Source: Cupriavidus pinatubonensis (GTDB taxonomy: Bacteria; Pseudomonadota; Gammaproteobacteria; Burkholderiales; Burkholderiaceae). From it: a stretch of 64,000 nt of DNA. The notes beneath the pieces were generated by a model. It did no database searches and had not been told where the DNA came from. It worked only from the letters and a program-made list of their open reading frames with translations. Of the stretch, positions 32,465-42,962 are shown piece after piece. Location of the stretch: contig NZ_CP080767.1 in the NCBI RefSeq assembly GCF_019602855.1, positions 3,720,001 to 3,784,000 on the forward strand. The letters are read 5' to 3'. The number at the start of each line of letters is the position of its first letter. The first letter of the stretch is position 1. Made by a program: the position numbers and the translations under genes.

Positions 32465-32547
32465 ATCTTCCTCTCCATTCGAACTCTCGCCGCGCACCGC
32501 CGGGGCGACCCCGGCGCAGGCGCGGCGAGCTTCGTGGAATCACGCGG

Positions 32548-34089
32548 TTAGAACGCGGCGGACTTCCTGAAATCCTCGATCGCAGCACGCAGCGCCGGTT
32601 CATCTTCCTTCGAGAGGACCTTGGTCTCTTCGATGCGGTTGACGAGGTCGGCGTACTTGGTCTTCAGATGGTCGTGCAGGCCCTTCTCGAACGGCAGAAT
32701 GTCCTTCACTTCCACGTTGTCGAGGAAGCCATTGTTGGCGGCGAACAGCGACGCGGCCAGTTGCCACACTTGCTGCGGCTGGTACTGAGCCTGCTTGAGC
32801 AGTTCGGTCACGCGGCGGCCACGCTCGAGCTGCTTGCGGGTAGCGTCGTCCAGGTCCGAAGCGAACTGCGCGAACGCAGCCAGTTCACGGTACTGGGCCA
32901 GGTCGGTACGGATACCGCCGGACAGGTTCTTCACCACCTTGGTCTGTGCAGCACCACCCACGCGCGACACCGAGATACCGGCGTTGATCGCGGGACGGAT
33001 ACCGGCATTGAACAGGTCGGTTTCCAGGAAGATCTGACCGTCGGTAATCGAGATCACGTTGGTCGGCACGAATGCGGACACGTCACCAGCCTGCGTTTCG
33101 ATGATAGGCAGTGCGGTCAGCGAACCGGTCTTGCCCTTCACGGCACCCTTGGTGAAGTTCTCGACGTACTCTTCGTTCACACGGGCAGCACGCTCCAGCA
33201 GGCGCGAGTGCAGGTAGAACACGTCGCCGGGGTAAGCTTCGCGGCCCGGCGGGCGGCGCAGCAGCAGCGACACCTGGCGGTAGGCCCAGGCCTGCTTGGT
33301 CAGATCGTCATAAACGATCAGCGCGTCTTCGCCGCGGTCGCGGAAGTACTCGCCCATCGTGCAGCCGGCGTAGGCAGCCAGGTACTGCATGGCGGCCGAA
33401 TCCGAAGCGGCGGCAGCCACGACGACGGTGTATTCCATCGCGCCGTGTTCTTCGAGCTTGCGCACCACGTTGGCGATCGTCGAAGCCTTCTGGCCGATTG
33501 CCACGTACACGCAGAAGATGCCCTTGCCCTTCTGGTTGATGATGGCGTCGACAGCCACGGCGGTCTTGCCGGTCTGGCGGTCGCCAATGATCAGCTCACG
33601 CTGGCCACGGCCGATCGGCACCATCGAGTCGATCGACTTCAGGCCGGTCTGCACCGGCTGGCTCACCGACTGACGCGCGATCACGCCCGGCGCGACCTTT
33701 TCGATCACGTCGGTTTCCTTCGCGTTGATCGGGCCCTTGCCATCGATCGGCTGGCCCAGCGTGTTGACCACGCGGCCCAGCAGCTCCTTGCCAACGGGCA
33801 CTTCCAGAATGCGGCCGGTGCACTTGACCGTATCGCCTTCCGAAATGTGTTCGTAGTCGCCCAGCACCACGGCACCGACGGAGTCGCGCTCGAGGTTCAG
33901 CGCGAGGCCGAAGGTGTTGCCCGGGAATTCCAGCATCTCGCCCTGCATCACGCCAGACAGGCCGTGCACGCGGCAGATACCATCGGTCACGGAAATCACC
34001 GTGCCGGTGTTGCGCACTTCAGCGTCGGCGCCAAGACCCGAGATGCGGGACTTGATCAGCTCGCTGATTTCTGAGGGGTTCAGTTGCAT
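32548..34089 (-). CDS. atpA: ATP synthase F1 subunit alpha
   Basis: This 513-residue protein is the non-catalytic nucleotide-binding subunit. P-loop GDRQTGKT is at residues 169-176; the arginine-finger region appears as [14 protein letters not shown]. The N-terminal segment [16 protein letters not shown], which binds delta, is complete. The start is ATG 34089, with GGAG nine bases upstream; a GTG codon just before it (34092) is in frame but is not the conserved start. It is flanked by atpH (38 bases) and atpG (83 bases). Confidence 0.98.
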   Translation of the reverse strand: MQLNPSEISELIKSRISGLGADAEVRNTGTVISVTDGICRVHGLSGVMQGEMLEFPGNTFGLALNLERDSVGAVVLGDYEHISEGDTVKCTGRILEVPVGKELLGRVVNTLGQPIDGKGPINAKETDVIEKVAPGVIARQSVSQPVQTGLKSIDSMVPIGRGQRELIIGDRQTGKTAVAVDAIINQKGKGIFCVYVAIGQKASTIANVVRKLEEHGAMEYTVVVAAAASDSAAMQYLAAYAGCTMGEYFRDRGEDALIVYDDLTKQAWAYRQVSLLLRRPPGREAYPGDVFYLHSRLLERAARVNEEYVENFTKGAVKGKTGSLTALPIIETQAGDVSAFVPTNVISITDGQIFLETDLFNAGIRPAINAGISVSRVGGAAQTKVVKNLSGGIRTDLAQYRELAAFAQFASDLDDATRKQLERGRRVTELLKQAQYQPQQVWQLAASLFAANNGFLDNVEVKDILPFEKGLHDHLKTKYADLVNRIEETKVLSKEDEPALRAAIEDFRKSAAF

Positions 34090-34127
34090 CACAATGCTCC
34101 TAATTCTTCAATCCGACGGACGGCCGA

Positions 34128-34667
34128 TCAGACGGCGGTCAGCGCGGTTTGCATGGCAGCCAGGCGCGCACGCACGGAGGTGTCGAGCACTTCGTCGCCG
34201 ACCTTGACGCTCACGCCGCCGATCAGGGACGGATCCACCGCCACCTTCGCGTACAGCTTGCGGCCGAACTTGCGTTCGAGTGCAGCGACCAGGTCGTTCA
34301 GAGGCTGACCATCCAGCGGGAATGCACTGGTGATCTCGACGTCCGACGAACCTTCGCGGGCGTTCTTGAGCGCATGGAATTGCTCGGCGACTTCCGGCAT
34401 CACTGTCAGGCGGTTGTTTTCCACCAGCAGCTTGACGAAGCGGCGTGCCTCGTCATTGACCGGGGACTTCACCACCGACAGGAACAGGTCACCCAGCTTG
34501 TCGCCGGGGACGTTCGGATCGTCGGCGAGCGCCTTGATGTCGGGGTTGGCGGCGATCTGCCCCATCTCCGACACCAGCTCGGACCATGCACCCAGATTGC
34601 CGGCTTCGCTGGCGACGCGGAACAGCGCCTCAGCATAGGGACGGGCAATGGTTGCGGTTTCGGCCAT
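34128..34667 (-). CDS. atpH: ATP synthase F1 subunit delta
   Basis: This 179-residue subunit of the peripheral stalk binds the top of F1 and the b subunits. It has the family start [15 protein letters not shown], the middle [12 protein letters not shown], and the C-terminal [26 protein letters not shown]. It overlaps nothing: atpF ends two bases before its start, so translation is probably coupled. Length and order are standard. Confidence 0.97.
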   Translation of the reverse strand: MAETATIARPYAEALFRVASEAGNLGAWSELVSEMGQIAANPDIKALADDPNVPGDKLGDLFLSVVKSPVNDEARRFVKLLVENNRLTVMPEVAEQFHALKNAREGSSDVEITSAFPLDGQPLNDLVAALERKFGRKLYAKVAVDPSLIGGVSVKVGDEVLDTSVRARLAAMQTALTAV

Positions 34668-34669
34668 GA

Positions 34670-35140
34670 TTAGAGCTCAGCTTTGAGTTGATTGAGCAGG
34701 TCGGAATGGACCTGCGCGTTCACTTCGCGCTTGAGGATCTGCTCGGCACCCTTGACTGCCAGCACGGCAACCTGGTCGCGCAGCGATTCGCGTGCGCGGG
34801 TCACCTGCTGCTCTGCCTCGGCCTTCGCCTGGGCAATGATGCGTGCGGCTTCTGCCTGGGCGTTTTGCTTGATCTCTTCTGCCGTCAGCTGGGCGCGCTT
34901 CTCGGCGTCAGCGACGCGTTGAGCACCCTCGGTGCGGGCTTCGGCCATAGCCTGGTCCACACGCTTGTTGGCGAGTTCAAGCTCGGCCTTGCCCTTCTCG
35001 GCAGCGGCGAGGCCATCGGCGATCTTCTTTGCGCGTTCGTCGAGCGCCTTCACCAGCGGCGGCCAAATGAATTTGGCAACAACCCACCACAGGATGAAGA
35101 ACACGACCATCTGCGCAAAAAACGTTGCGTTCAGATTCAT
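34670..35140 (-). CDS. atpF: ATP synthase F0 subunit b
   Basis: This 156-residue protein is the peripheral stalk. One transmembrane helix is at the N-terminus ([40 protein letters not shown]), and then a long charged, Ala-rich coiled coil. The length matches E. coli b (156). It lies 100 bases after atpE and two bases before atpH in the operon. Confidence 0.97.
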
Positions 35141-35240
35141 GGTGTGTTCCTTTCGGTAATCAAACTACAGATAAATGCACAAAAGGCGGCCAGGCTGATG
35201 GCCTGCGCCGCCCGTCAGCATCATGCAGACCGAAAAGAAA

Positions 35241-35522
<282 letters not shown>

Positions 35523-35579
35523 TTAGAGAGACTTAGAACCAAAAAACCAAAAAACCAAAAAACCTAAAACCTGTGTCGA

Positions 35580-36563
<984 letters not shown>

Positions 36564-36582
36564 TCAAACTTTGTCGGCACAC

Positions 36583-36602
36583 GGTTTCACCACTGTGAAA
36601 CC
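36583..36602. repeat. Split parS-like palindrome between atpI and atpB
   Basis: GGTTTCAC (36583-36590) and GTGAAACC (36595-36602) are perfect complements, with CACT between. The seven inner bases of each arm equal the parS half-sites GTTTCAC and GTGAAAC, but a normal parS has no spacer. There is no T-run on either side. It may be a degenerate ParB site, or simply an mRNA hairpin. Confidence 0.35.
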
Positions 36603-36694
36603 CTGCACCGTGCATCTTGATATTCCGTTTTGGTGCCCAATCTCACCGGGAAGCACACACTTCGTGCGGCCGGCCCGGTCGGTTTGCCGCAGTC

Positions 36695-37213
36695 TTACCG
36701 CATCACCAGAGCCACCACCCAATACGTCTTGAGCGCAAGCAGCAACGTGACGAGCATCGGCACCCAACGCAGGTCGCGGTACAGCACCACCACGAGCACC
36801 ATCAGTGCGACGGTGGCGAACACCTTGATCGCCTCGCCCATTACCAACCCGCCAATCGAGGCCCGATCGCGCGCCATCCACAGGCGAAATGCGAAGAACC
36901 CGCTGGGCACGAAACACACCGCACCGCCAAGCAACGCGGACCAGCCGTACGGCCCGGCCTGCTTGCCGAACAACGCCCAGCACAATGCCGAAAGCAGGGT
37001 CACAACCACCTGCGCCAGCACAACTTTGCCGGGTGTCATGCGCGAAGGACGCAACGCGCGTTCGCCAAACAGTGTCACCGCTTCCGCGCGTGACAGCGGA
37101 TCGACAGCTTCTTCTTCACGTTCTGCGTCAAAATCCCACTCATCATTGCGGGCGTTTACCTGACGCGAATCGTTCTGCTGCTGTCGGTCTCGAACCACTA
37201 CTGTCTGCCTCAT
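36695..37213 (-). CDS. atpI: ATP synthase subunit I (AtpI family)
   Basis: This 172-residue protein has four predicted membrane segments in the C-terminal two thirds (VVLAQVVVTLLSALCWALF, WSALLGGAVCFVPSGFFAF, GEAIKVFATVALMVLVVVLY, WVPMLVTLLLALKTYWVVAL), after a charged N-terminal region of about 60 residues. AtpI proteins help to assemble the c-ring. It is the first gene of the atp operon and is preceded by the operon promoter. The GEAIK motif in helix 3 is typical of the family. Confidence 0.9.
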   Translation of the reverse strand: MRQTVVVRDRQQQNDSRQVNARNDEWDFDAEREEEAVDPLSRAEAVTLFGERALRPSRMTPGKVVLAQVVVTLLSALCWALFGKQAGPYGWSALLGGAVCFVPSGFFAFRLWMARDRASIGGLVMGEAIKVFATVALMVLVVVLYRDLRWVPMLVTLLLALKTYWVVALVMR

Positions 37214-37256
37214 TCAGGCCGGAACTTTTCGGCCCGACCAGAATTCAAACCGCACG

Positions 37257-37286
37257 ATTTTAAGGGGAAATACTGAGTCGCGTCAA
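37257..37286 (-). promoter_or_regulatory. Sigma-70 type promoter of the atp operon
   Basis: Read on the minus strand: TTGACG (37286-37281), 18-base spacer, TAAAAT (37262-37257). The transcript would start near 37250, some 37 bases before the atpI start. A 7-base inverted repeat (37296-37302 with 37311-37317) lies just upstream of the -35 element. Confidence 0.65.
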
Positions 37287-37544
37287 CGTGCTTACAGTTT
37301 GCTTGCAGGGGCAAACTACACAACGGTTGCTATCACGATTGCATGATGGCTTCGTTGAAATTGCGCAGCAACGACGCTTGACGTAATTGAATTGCGCAAC
37401 TCGCGTGACGCATGATGGAGGATCCGTGACTGCCCGGTGCGTTAACCGGATGTCGGACTGTTAACTGCTGCGTGAATGCAACAGTGCGCATGCAAATGGC
37501 CGTTTATCGCGCAGCTTTTTGCACGGAGTCGGCGTGAGTCGTTT
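37287..37544. other. Upstream part of the gap between parB and the atp operon
   Basis: No gene is seen here. It holds the inverted repeat AGTTTGC/GCAAACT (37296-37317) upstream of the atp promoter, and a widely spaced GTTAAC pair (37441-37446, 37460-37465). No strong parB terminator is visible, so some parB transcription may run on into the atp genes. Confidence 0.5.
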
Positions 37545-38445
37545 ACGCGACCCGTTGCCCTTCGCCTGCATCGCGCAGACGCTCGAGCACATCGTCGAGC
37601 GCTTCGTTATTGCTGAAGTGAATGGTGAGTTGGCCCTTGCCGCGCGCACCTACCTTGATCTGCACTGACAGTCCCAGCGCATCCGACAATTCTTCTTCCA
37701 GCCGTGCGACATCGCGCATGCCATTGCCGGTCTTGTGCTTGAGGGACTTCAGTTCGAACGGCTTCAGCGTAGCAGCAACAAGCTTCTCGGTCTCGCGCAC
37801 CGATAGCCGCTTGTTGACGATCTGGTTGGCCAGCGTGATCTGATTCGCGCCGTCGAGCGCCAGGAGTGCACGCGCATGTCCCATATCAAGATCGCCCGCC
37901 ATCAGCATGGTCTGCACCGGCGCTGCAAGGTTCAGCAGGCGTAGCAGGTTCGAGACTGCGCTGCGAGAGCGGCCCACCGACTCGGCCGCCTGCTCGTGCG
38001 TAAACTGGAATTCGCGGATCAGGCGCATGATGCCTTGCGCTTCTTCGAGCGGATTCAGGTCTTCGCGCTGAATGTTCTCGATCAGCGCCATGGCCGCCGC
38101 GGCTTCGTCGGCAACCTCCTTCACCAGCACCGGCACCTTGTCGAGACCGGCGAGTCGCGAAGCGCGGAAACGGCGTTCGCCCGCAATGATCTCGTAGCGA
38201 TCAGGCTCGGCCACGCGCCGCACCAGGATCGGCTGCATCAGGCCTTGCGCACGGATGCTTGCAGCGAGCTCTTGCAGAGCGCCCTCGTCCATGCGCGTGC
38301 GCGGCTGGTACTTGCCGGGTTGAAGCTGATCGAGCCGCAGCACGGTGGGCGCGCCCTCCTGCTTCGCGGTTTCGACGATCTCGGCCGGGCCGCCGAGCAG
38401 GGCTTCCAGGCCGCGGCCAAGACCCTTCTTCTTCACGGTGCTCAT
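37543..38445 (-). CDS. parB: Chromosome-partitioning protein ParB
   Basis: This 300-residue protein binds parS and spreads along DNA as a CTP-driven clamp. It has the N-terminal KKKGLGRGLEALLGG ParA-contact segment, the CTP-binding motif GERRFRASRLAGL, and a helix-turn-helix in FTHEQAAESVGRSRSAVSNLLRLL; the C-terminal dimer domain follows. The start is ATG 38445; an in-frame GTG at 38451 overlaps the parA stop and is an alternative. It is cotranscribed with parA. Its target sites are present in the window at 40553, 42073 (degenerate), 42122 and 42934. Confidence 0.97.
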   Translation of the reverse strand: MSTVKKKGLGRGLEALLGGPAEIVETAKQEGAPTVLRLDQLQPGKYQPRTRMDEGALQELAASIRAQGLMQPILVRRVAEPDRYEIIAGERRFRASRLAGLDKVPVLVKEVADEAAAAMALIENIQREDLNPLEEAQGIMRLIREFQFTHEQAAESVGRSRSAVSNLLRLLNLAAPVQTMLMAGDLDMGHARALLALDGANQITLANQIVNKRLSVRETEKLVAATLKPFELKSLKHKTGNGMRDVARLEEELSDALGLSVQIKVGARGKGQLTIHFSNNEALDDVLERLRDAGEGQRVA

Positions 38446-38447
38446 GG

Positions 38448-39254
38448 TCACTGTCCTTGCAACGCGGTGGCAGCTTCCGGCGCCGACAGCTGCCTGACAC
38501 GGGCGATCATCTCGGCGCCGAAGTCGAGATAAGCCTTGGCGCCCTTCGACGACGGATCGAAGGCAACGCCCGGCATGCCATAGGAAGGCGCCTCAGCGAG
38601 GCGCACATTGCGCGGGATCAGGGTCTTGAAGACCTTGTCGCCGAAATGCGATTCGAGCTGGGCCGACACCTGCTGCTGCAGCGTGACGCGCGGATCGAAC
38701 ATGACGCGCAGCAGGCCGATCACCTTCAGTTCACGGTTCAGGTTCGCGTGAACCTGCTTGATCGTGTTGACAAGGTCGGACAGCCCTTCGAGTGCGAAGT
38801 ACTCGCACTGCATCGGCACGATCACGCCATGCGCGGCGCACAGCCCGTTCAGCGTCAGCAGCGACAGCGACGGCGGGCAATCGATCAGCACGAAGTCATA
38901 CTGGTCGTCGACCTCGGCGATCGCGTGCTTGAGCTTGCGTTCGCGCTGGTCCAGTTCCACGAGTTCGACTTCCGCGCCGGCGAGTTCGCGATTCGCGGGC
39001 AGCACGTCGTACTTGCCAGTCTCGGAGCGCTGGCGCGCCTGCTCGACCGAGGCGAGTCCCACCAGCACCTGGTACACGCTGTGTTCGAGCGACTGCTTGT
39101 CGATGCCCGACCCCATCGAGGCATTGCCCTGCGGATCCAGGTCGACCAGCAGCACACGCTGGCCTTGCGCAGCCAGGCCTGCGGCGAGGTTCACCGTCGT
39201 GGTGGTCTTGCCCACCCCGCCCTTCTGGTTCGCGATCACGAATACCTTGGCCAT
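38448..39254 (-). CDS. parA: Chromosome-partitioning ATPase ParA (Soj)
   Basis: This 268-residue protein has the deviant Walker A KGGVGKTT at residues 11-18 (MAKVFVIANQKGGVGKTTTT), the A' motif VLLVDLDPQGNAS and the Walker B DFVLIDCPPSL. It lacks the N-terminal HTH of plasmid P1-type ParA, so it is the chromosomal Soj type. ATG 39254 gives the conserved N-terminus. With ParB and the parS cluster it moves the origin region to the cell pole. It lies between rsmG (84 bases) and parB (close to overlapping). Confidence 0.97.
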   Translation of the reverse strand: MAKVFVIANQKGGVGKTTTTVNLAAGLAAQGQRVLLVDLDPQGNASMGSGIDKQSLEHSVYQVLVGLASVEQARQRSETGKYDVLPANRELAGAEVELVELDQRERKLKHAIAEVDDQYDFVLIDCPPSLSLLTLNGLCAAHGVIVPMQCEYFALEGLSDLVNTIKQVHANLNRELKVIGLLRVMFDPRVTLQQQVSAQLESHFGDKVFKTLIPRNVRLAEAPSYGMPGVAFDPSSKGAKAYLDFGAEMIARVRQLSAPEAATALQGQ

Positions 39255-39337
39255 ATGCTTCTGAGGCTCCCGATTGAATTCCTTATCCGGACATGGCCCG
39301 CTGGCCCGCCCGGTTCGCGGCGCACGCGCCGCTACCA

Positions 39338-40045
39338 TCATTTACGCGACAACAGCACCAGGTGGCGCTCGGCATCGAGCCCCGGGACAGTGAGGCGCCG
39401 CACTTCCTCGACCTGCCACGCCGCCATCAGCCCCGCCGCTTCCATGCGATCCAGTTCAGCCTGCGGGTACACGCCCTTCATCGCGATGAGCCTGCCGTGC
39501 GGTGCCAGCAGATGACCGGACAGGTTGACGAAGTCCGTCAGTTCCGCAAACGCACGTGACGTAATCACCGCAAATTTATCTGGATCTTCCAACCTCTCGA
39601 CCGGGCCCCAATGGGCGGCCGCATTCGACAAGCCGAGCTGCGCCCGGCACTGCGTCAGGAACGCGGTCTTCTTCTGGACGATGTCGACCATCAGCACCGA
39701 CACGTCGGGGCACGAAATCGCCAGCGGAAGGCCGGGCATGCCGCCGCCCGAGCCTACATCGAGCACCCTGCCCCGCGCAGCACCGCCAACCTCCGACGAG
39801 CGCGCCATCTCCGCCAGCGCCGGCACGGCGGCCAGCGAATCGAGCAGATGGTGCGTCAGCATTTCATCGGGATGACGGATCGCAGTCAGGTTATAGACGC
39901 CGTTCCACTTGCGCAGCAGCGCCAGGTACGCGAACAGGGTGTCGATCCGATCCGGCGGCAAGGCCAGGCCGATCTCGGCCAGGCCCGCCTCGAGGCGACG
40001 ACGCTGTGCCGCGTCGTCGATCATGGTGTGTCGTTGGCCGCCCAC
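39338..40045 (-). CDS. rsmG: 16S rRNA (guanine527-N7)-methyltransferase RsmG (GidB)
   Basis: This 235-residue protein methylates G527 of 16S rRNA. The SAM-binding motif is VLDVGSGGGMPGLPLAI; later landmarks are VDIVQKKTAFL and VITSRAFAEL. The GTG start at 40045 abuts the mnmG stop (TGAGTG) and has AAGAGG eight bases upstream. The ATG at 40024, seven codons in, has no such site, but remains possible. The order mnmG-rsmG-parA-parB is the classic origin-proximal arrangement. Confidence 0.96.
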   Translation of the reverse strand: MGGQRHTMIDDAAQRRRLEAGLAEIGLALPPDRIDTLFAYLALLRKWNGVYNLTAIRHPDEMLTHHLLDSLAAVPALAEMARSSEVGGAARGRVLDVGSGGGMPGLPLAISCPDVSVLMVDIVQKKTAFLTQCRAQLGLSNAAAHWGPVERLEDPDKFAVITSRAFAELTDFVNLSGHLLAPHGRLIAMKGVYPQAELDRMEAAGLMAAWQVEEVRRLTVPGLDAERHLVLLSRK

Positions 40046-41986
40046 TCAGGCAGCCTCTTGCGAGTTGCCGGAACGGGTGCGCCCCAGCCCCTTCTTCTTC
40101 AGGTGAACCAGCAGCAGCGAGATCGCCGCCGGCGTCACGCCGGAAATACGCGAGGCCTGGCCAAGCGTCTCCGGCCGATGCTGGTTCAGCTTCTGGCTGA
40201 CCTCGAAGCCCAGCCCGCGCACTTCGGTGTAGTCGAGCCCTTCCGGCAGTCGCGTCGATTCGTTGGCTTCTAGCTTGTCCACCTCGGCAGCCTGACGGGC
40301 GATGTAGCCGTGATATTTCACGCCGATCTCGATCTGCTCGCGGATCTGGTCCATCAGCAGCGGGTCCCCGTCCAGCGGAACTTCCGGCGCATGACGTCCG
40401 CCCTGCAGCGCCATCAGATCGTTGTAGACGACTTCCGGGCGACGCAGCAGATCAGCCAGGCTGTACTCGCGCTCGATCGGCTTGCCCAGCAGCGGCACGG
40501 CATCTTCAGCCGGCAGGATGGTCGGATTGACCCACGTGCTCTTCAGCCGCTCTGTTTCACGTGAAACAGCGTCGCGCTTGCGGTTGAAAGCATCCCAGCG
40601 CAAGTCATCCACCACACCAAGCTCGCGGCCGACCTCGGTCAGGCGCATGTCGGCGTTGTCTTCACGCAGGCTCAGGCGGAATTCAGCACGGCTCGTGAAC
40701 ATGCGGTACGGCTCGGTCACGCCGCGCGTGATGAGATCGTCGACCAGCACACCAAGATAAGCCTGGTCGCGGCGCGGCGTCCAGGCATCGCGCTCGCGCA
40801 CGTAGCAGCCAGCATTGATGCCAGCCAGCAGGCCCTGTGCCGCCGCTTCTTCATAGCCGGTCGTGCCGTTGATCTGGCCGGCAAAGAACAGCCCGCTGAT
40901 CGCCTTGCTTTCCAGCGAAGCCTTCAGCGCGCGCGGGTCGAAGTAGTCGTACTCGATTGCGTAGCCCGGGCGCAGGATGTGCGCGTTCTCCAGCCCGCGG
41001 ATCGAGTGCACGAGTTCAAGTTGGACGTCGAAAGGCAGACTCGTCGAGATGCCGTTCGGGTAGAACTCGTTGGTGGTCAGCCCCTCCGGTTCCAGGAAGA
41101 TCTGATGGCTGTCCTTGCTGGCAAAGCGATGGATCTTGTCCTCGATGCTCGGGCAGTAGCGTGGCCCTACCCCTTCAATCACGCCGGTGTACATCGGCGA
41201 ACGATCGAGGCCGCCCCGGATGATGTCGTGGGTACGGCTATTGGTATGGCTGATCCAGCAAGGCAGCTGTTGCGGGTGCTGCTCCGGACGGCCCAGGAAC
41301 GAGAACACCGGCACCGGATCGAGGTCGCCAGGTTGTTCTTCCATCACCGAAAAGTCGATGGTACGGCCGTCGATGCGCGGCGGCGTGCCGGTCTTCAGGC
41401 GGCCCTGAGGCAGCTTCAATTCCTTCAGGCGAGCCGACAGTGATACCGACGCCGGGTCGCCTGCGCGACCTCCGGTGTAGTTGTCCAGGCCGACGTGGAT
41501 CTTGCCGTCCAGGAAGGTGCCTGCAGTGAGTACCACCGCTCGGGCGCGAAAAGCGATCCCGACCTGCGTGACGGCGCCGACAACGCGATCCCCTTCCACC
41601 AGCAGATCGTCCACGGCTTGCTGGAACAGCATCAGGTTCGGCTGGTTTTCCAACCGGGTACGGATGGCCTTGCGGTATAGCACGCGGTCAGCCTGGGCAC
41701 GCGTCGCGCGCACGGCCGGCCCCTTGCTGGAGTTCAGGATACGGAACTGGATGCCCGCCTCGTCCGTGGCGGCAGCCATGGCGCCGCCCATCGCGTCCAC
41801 CTCCTTGACCAGATGCCCCTTGCCAATGCCGCCGATCGACGGATTGCAGCTCATCTGCCCGAGGGTCTCGATGTTATGGGTCAGCAGCAGGGTCTGGCAG
41901 CCCATCCGGGCAGCGGCCAGGGCGGCTTCCGTGCCGGCATGACCACCGCCGACGACAATGACATCGAATTCTTTCGGGTAAAGCAT
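40046..41986 (-). CDS. mnmG: tRNA uridine-5-carboxymethylaminomethyl modification enzyme MnmG (GidA)
   Basis: This 646-residue FAD protein works with MnmE to modify wobble uridine 34. The FAD site is [19 protein letters not shown] near residue 12; the family signatures [13 protein letters not shown] and [12 protein letters not shown] are intact, and the C-terminal domain is complete. It begins the mnmG-rsmG-parA-parB unit. The coding sequence includes a perfect parS palindrome at 40553-40568 (codons for about residues 473-478), so the gene carries a centromere site. Confidence 0.98.
   Translation of the reverse strand: MLYPKEFDVIVVGGGHAGTEAALAAARMGCQTLLLTHNIETLGQMSCNPSIGGIGKGHLVKEVDAMGGAMAAATDEAGIQFRILNSSKGPAVRATRAQADRVLYRKAIRTRLENQPNLMLFQQAVDDLLVEGDRVVGAVTQVGIAFRARAVVLTAGTFLDGKIHVGLDNYTGGRAGDPASVSLSARLKELKLPQGRLKTGTPPRIDGRTIDFSVMEEQPGDLDPVPVFSFLGRPEQHPQQLPCWISHTNSRTHDIIRGGLDRSPMYTGVIEGVGPRYCPSIEDKIHRFASKDSHQIFLEPEGLTTNEFYPNGISTSLPFDVQLELVHSIRGLENAHILRPGYAIEYDYFDPRALKASLESKAISGLFFAGQINGTTGYEEAAAQGLLAGINAGCYVRERDAWTPRRDQAYLGVLVDDLITRGVTEPYRMFTSRAEFRLSLREDNADMRLTEVGRELGVVDDLRWDAFNRKRDAVSRETERLKSTWVNPTILPAEDAVPLLGKPIEREYSLADLLRRPEVVYNDLMALQGGRHAPEVPLDGDPLLMDQIREQIEIGVKYHGYIARQAAEVDKLEANESTRLPEGLDYTEVRGLGFEVSQKLNQHRPETLGQASRISGVTPAAISLLLVHLKKKGLGRTRSGNSQEAA
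40553..40568. promoter_or_regulatory. parS: parS site inside mnmG
   Basis: A perfect match to the universal ParB site TGTTTCACGTGAAACA. It falls in the mnmG reading frame and encodes VSRE at its core. Confidence 0.96.
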
Positions 41987-42072
41987 GGGACACCTCCTCC
42001 GGGAGGCTGACGGGAAAAAGCTGAATGTCGAATTATAGCGGCAATCGACTGTGGGATTTTTGGGGGTGGCGT

Positions 42073-42088
42073 TGTTTCACGTGGAACG
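42073..42088. promoter_or_regulatory. parS: Degenerate parS site
   Basis: TGTTTCACGTGGAACG differs from the parS consensus at two of 16 positions. It stands 49 bases from the perfect site at 42122, so ParB could bind both. Confidence 0.7.
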
Positions 42089-42121
42089 TGGAGGGAGGGT
42101 TACTTCGTGGATGGGGATGTG

Positions 42122-42137
42122 TGTTTCACGTGAAACA
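42122..42137. promoter_or_regulatory. parS: parS site upstream of mnmG
   Basis: A perfect 16-base palindrome TGTTTCACGTGAAACA, 136 bases upstream of the mnmG start and 31 bases outside the left arm of the large inverted repeat. Confidence 0.96.
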
Positions 42138-42167
42138 CATGGGGCGTCGTTTGGTGGGCGCGCTATT

Positions 42168-42868
42168 CTTGGCATGCGCCGCTGTTTCGCCGGCGTAGCC
42201 GGCGAGGCATTTTTTTCCAAGCGACAAAAAGTACCCAAAAAACGCGTCGCTAGCCGCTGGCATCAATTCCACGGCGGCAGTGATTCACGCGGCTTTGGAC
42301 GCCTGTCACGGTGGTCAGTGGTGCGAACCTGCTACGCCATGTGAGTCAGAACCGGAGCCTGCCGCGGCACGGCTTTTGGACGATCCCCAAGACGGACTCG
42401 GGTACAGCGTTACAACAGCGTCAGTGGTGGGACGCCTTCGCCTGCGCTGCGCGCGCGTCCTAGCCTGGATGTGATGGGCATCAACGTCGCTGGCGTTTCG
42501 GGGTCCTCAAAGCTTCGCGCATGCAACGCGCGGGCCTCGTCCCCGAAGCGAGGTTTGCCCTGGGCCTGCCTGCCAAGACTTGAGCTCTGCGCGCAGCGCA
42601 GCCGAAGGCGATCATACGATATCGGTAGCAGCCGGGGCCACAGACGCTTGCAGGGCTCGTTCAATCAGCGCTGTAATTCTGATCACGGTGGTGCCCCACG
42701 CGGCAGGCAGCGTGAAGGACTCTGAAGCCCATACCCGTACAACACCCCTGGCAAACTACGATAAAAATTCGCCCCTTTGGGGCAAGCCTGACGCGCTTTT
42801 GCCTACTTTTGTCGCTCGGACAAAAGTAGGTCGCCGGCTACGCCGGCGAAACAGCGGCGCATGCCAAG
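42168..42868. repeat. Large nested inverted repeat between parS sites
   Basis: The outer arms (42168-42205 and 42831-42868) are perfect 38-base reverse complements. Similarity continues inward for about 45 bases at roughly three quarters identity (42206-42250 with 42787-42830). A second pair (42433-42454 and 42589-42610) matches at 21 of 22, and a third (42494-42503 and 42541-42550) at 9 of 10. All three pairs share a centre near 42520. The right arm also contains a separate 12-base-pair hairpin (42802-42813 with 42819-42830). The stretches between the paired blocks do not match. It carries no transposase and no target duplication that I could see. Confidence 0.8.
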
Positions 42869-42933
42869 CACACAACCCCCATTACCAACAAAAACCAAAA
42901 GGGCCGGTGCCCAAACAAAAGCGATCGACCCAC

Positions 42934-42949
42934 TGTTTCACGTGAAACA
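42934..42949. promoter_or_regulatory. parS: parS site downstream of the amidohydrolase gene
   Basis: A perfect TGTTTCACGTGAAACA, 14 bases after the stop of the convergent-reading amidohydrolase gene and 66 bases outside the right arm of the inverted repeat. Confidence 0.96.
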
Positions 42950-42962
42950 AACACCCAAACCT

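Larger units (their letters stand above)
41987..42962. other. 976-base gene-free centromere region
   Basis: No open frame here has the look of a gene; the longest, about 120 codons, cross the repeats. The region holds two perfect parS sites and one degenerate one, plus a nested inverted repeat about 700 bases wide (42168-42868). All three parS copies lie outside the repeat arms. Confidence 0.75.

Noticed and set aside
42051-42344. A 97-codon plus-strand frame starting near the parS pair
   Set aside because: Its N-terminal half simply translates parS (HVER, VSRET) and the left repeat arm. No ribosome site or family similarity is seen.
42168-42868. An insertion sequence bounded by the 38-base inverted repeat
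   Set aside because: There is no transposase-like frame between the arms, and no direct target duplication outside them.
42580-42945. A 121-codon plus-strand frame across the right repeat arm
   Set aside because: The translation covers the hairpin and the repeat arm, and ends at the next parS. Composition is unlike neighbouring genes.
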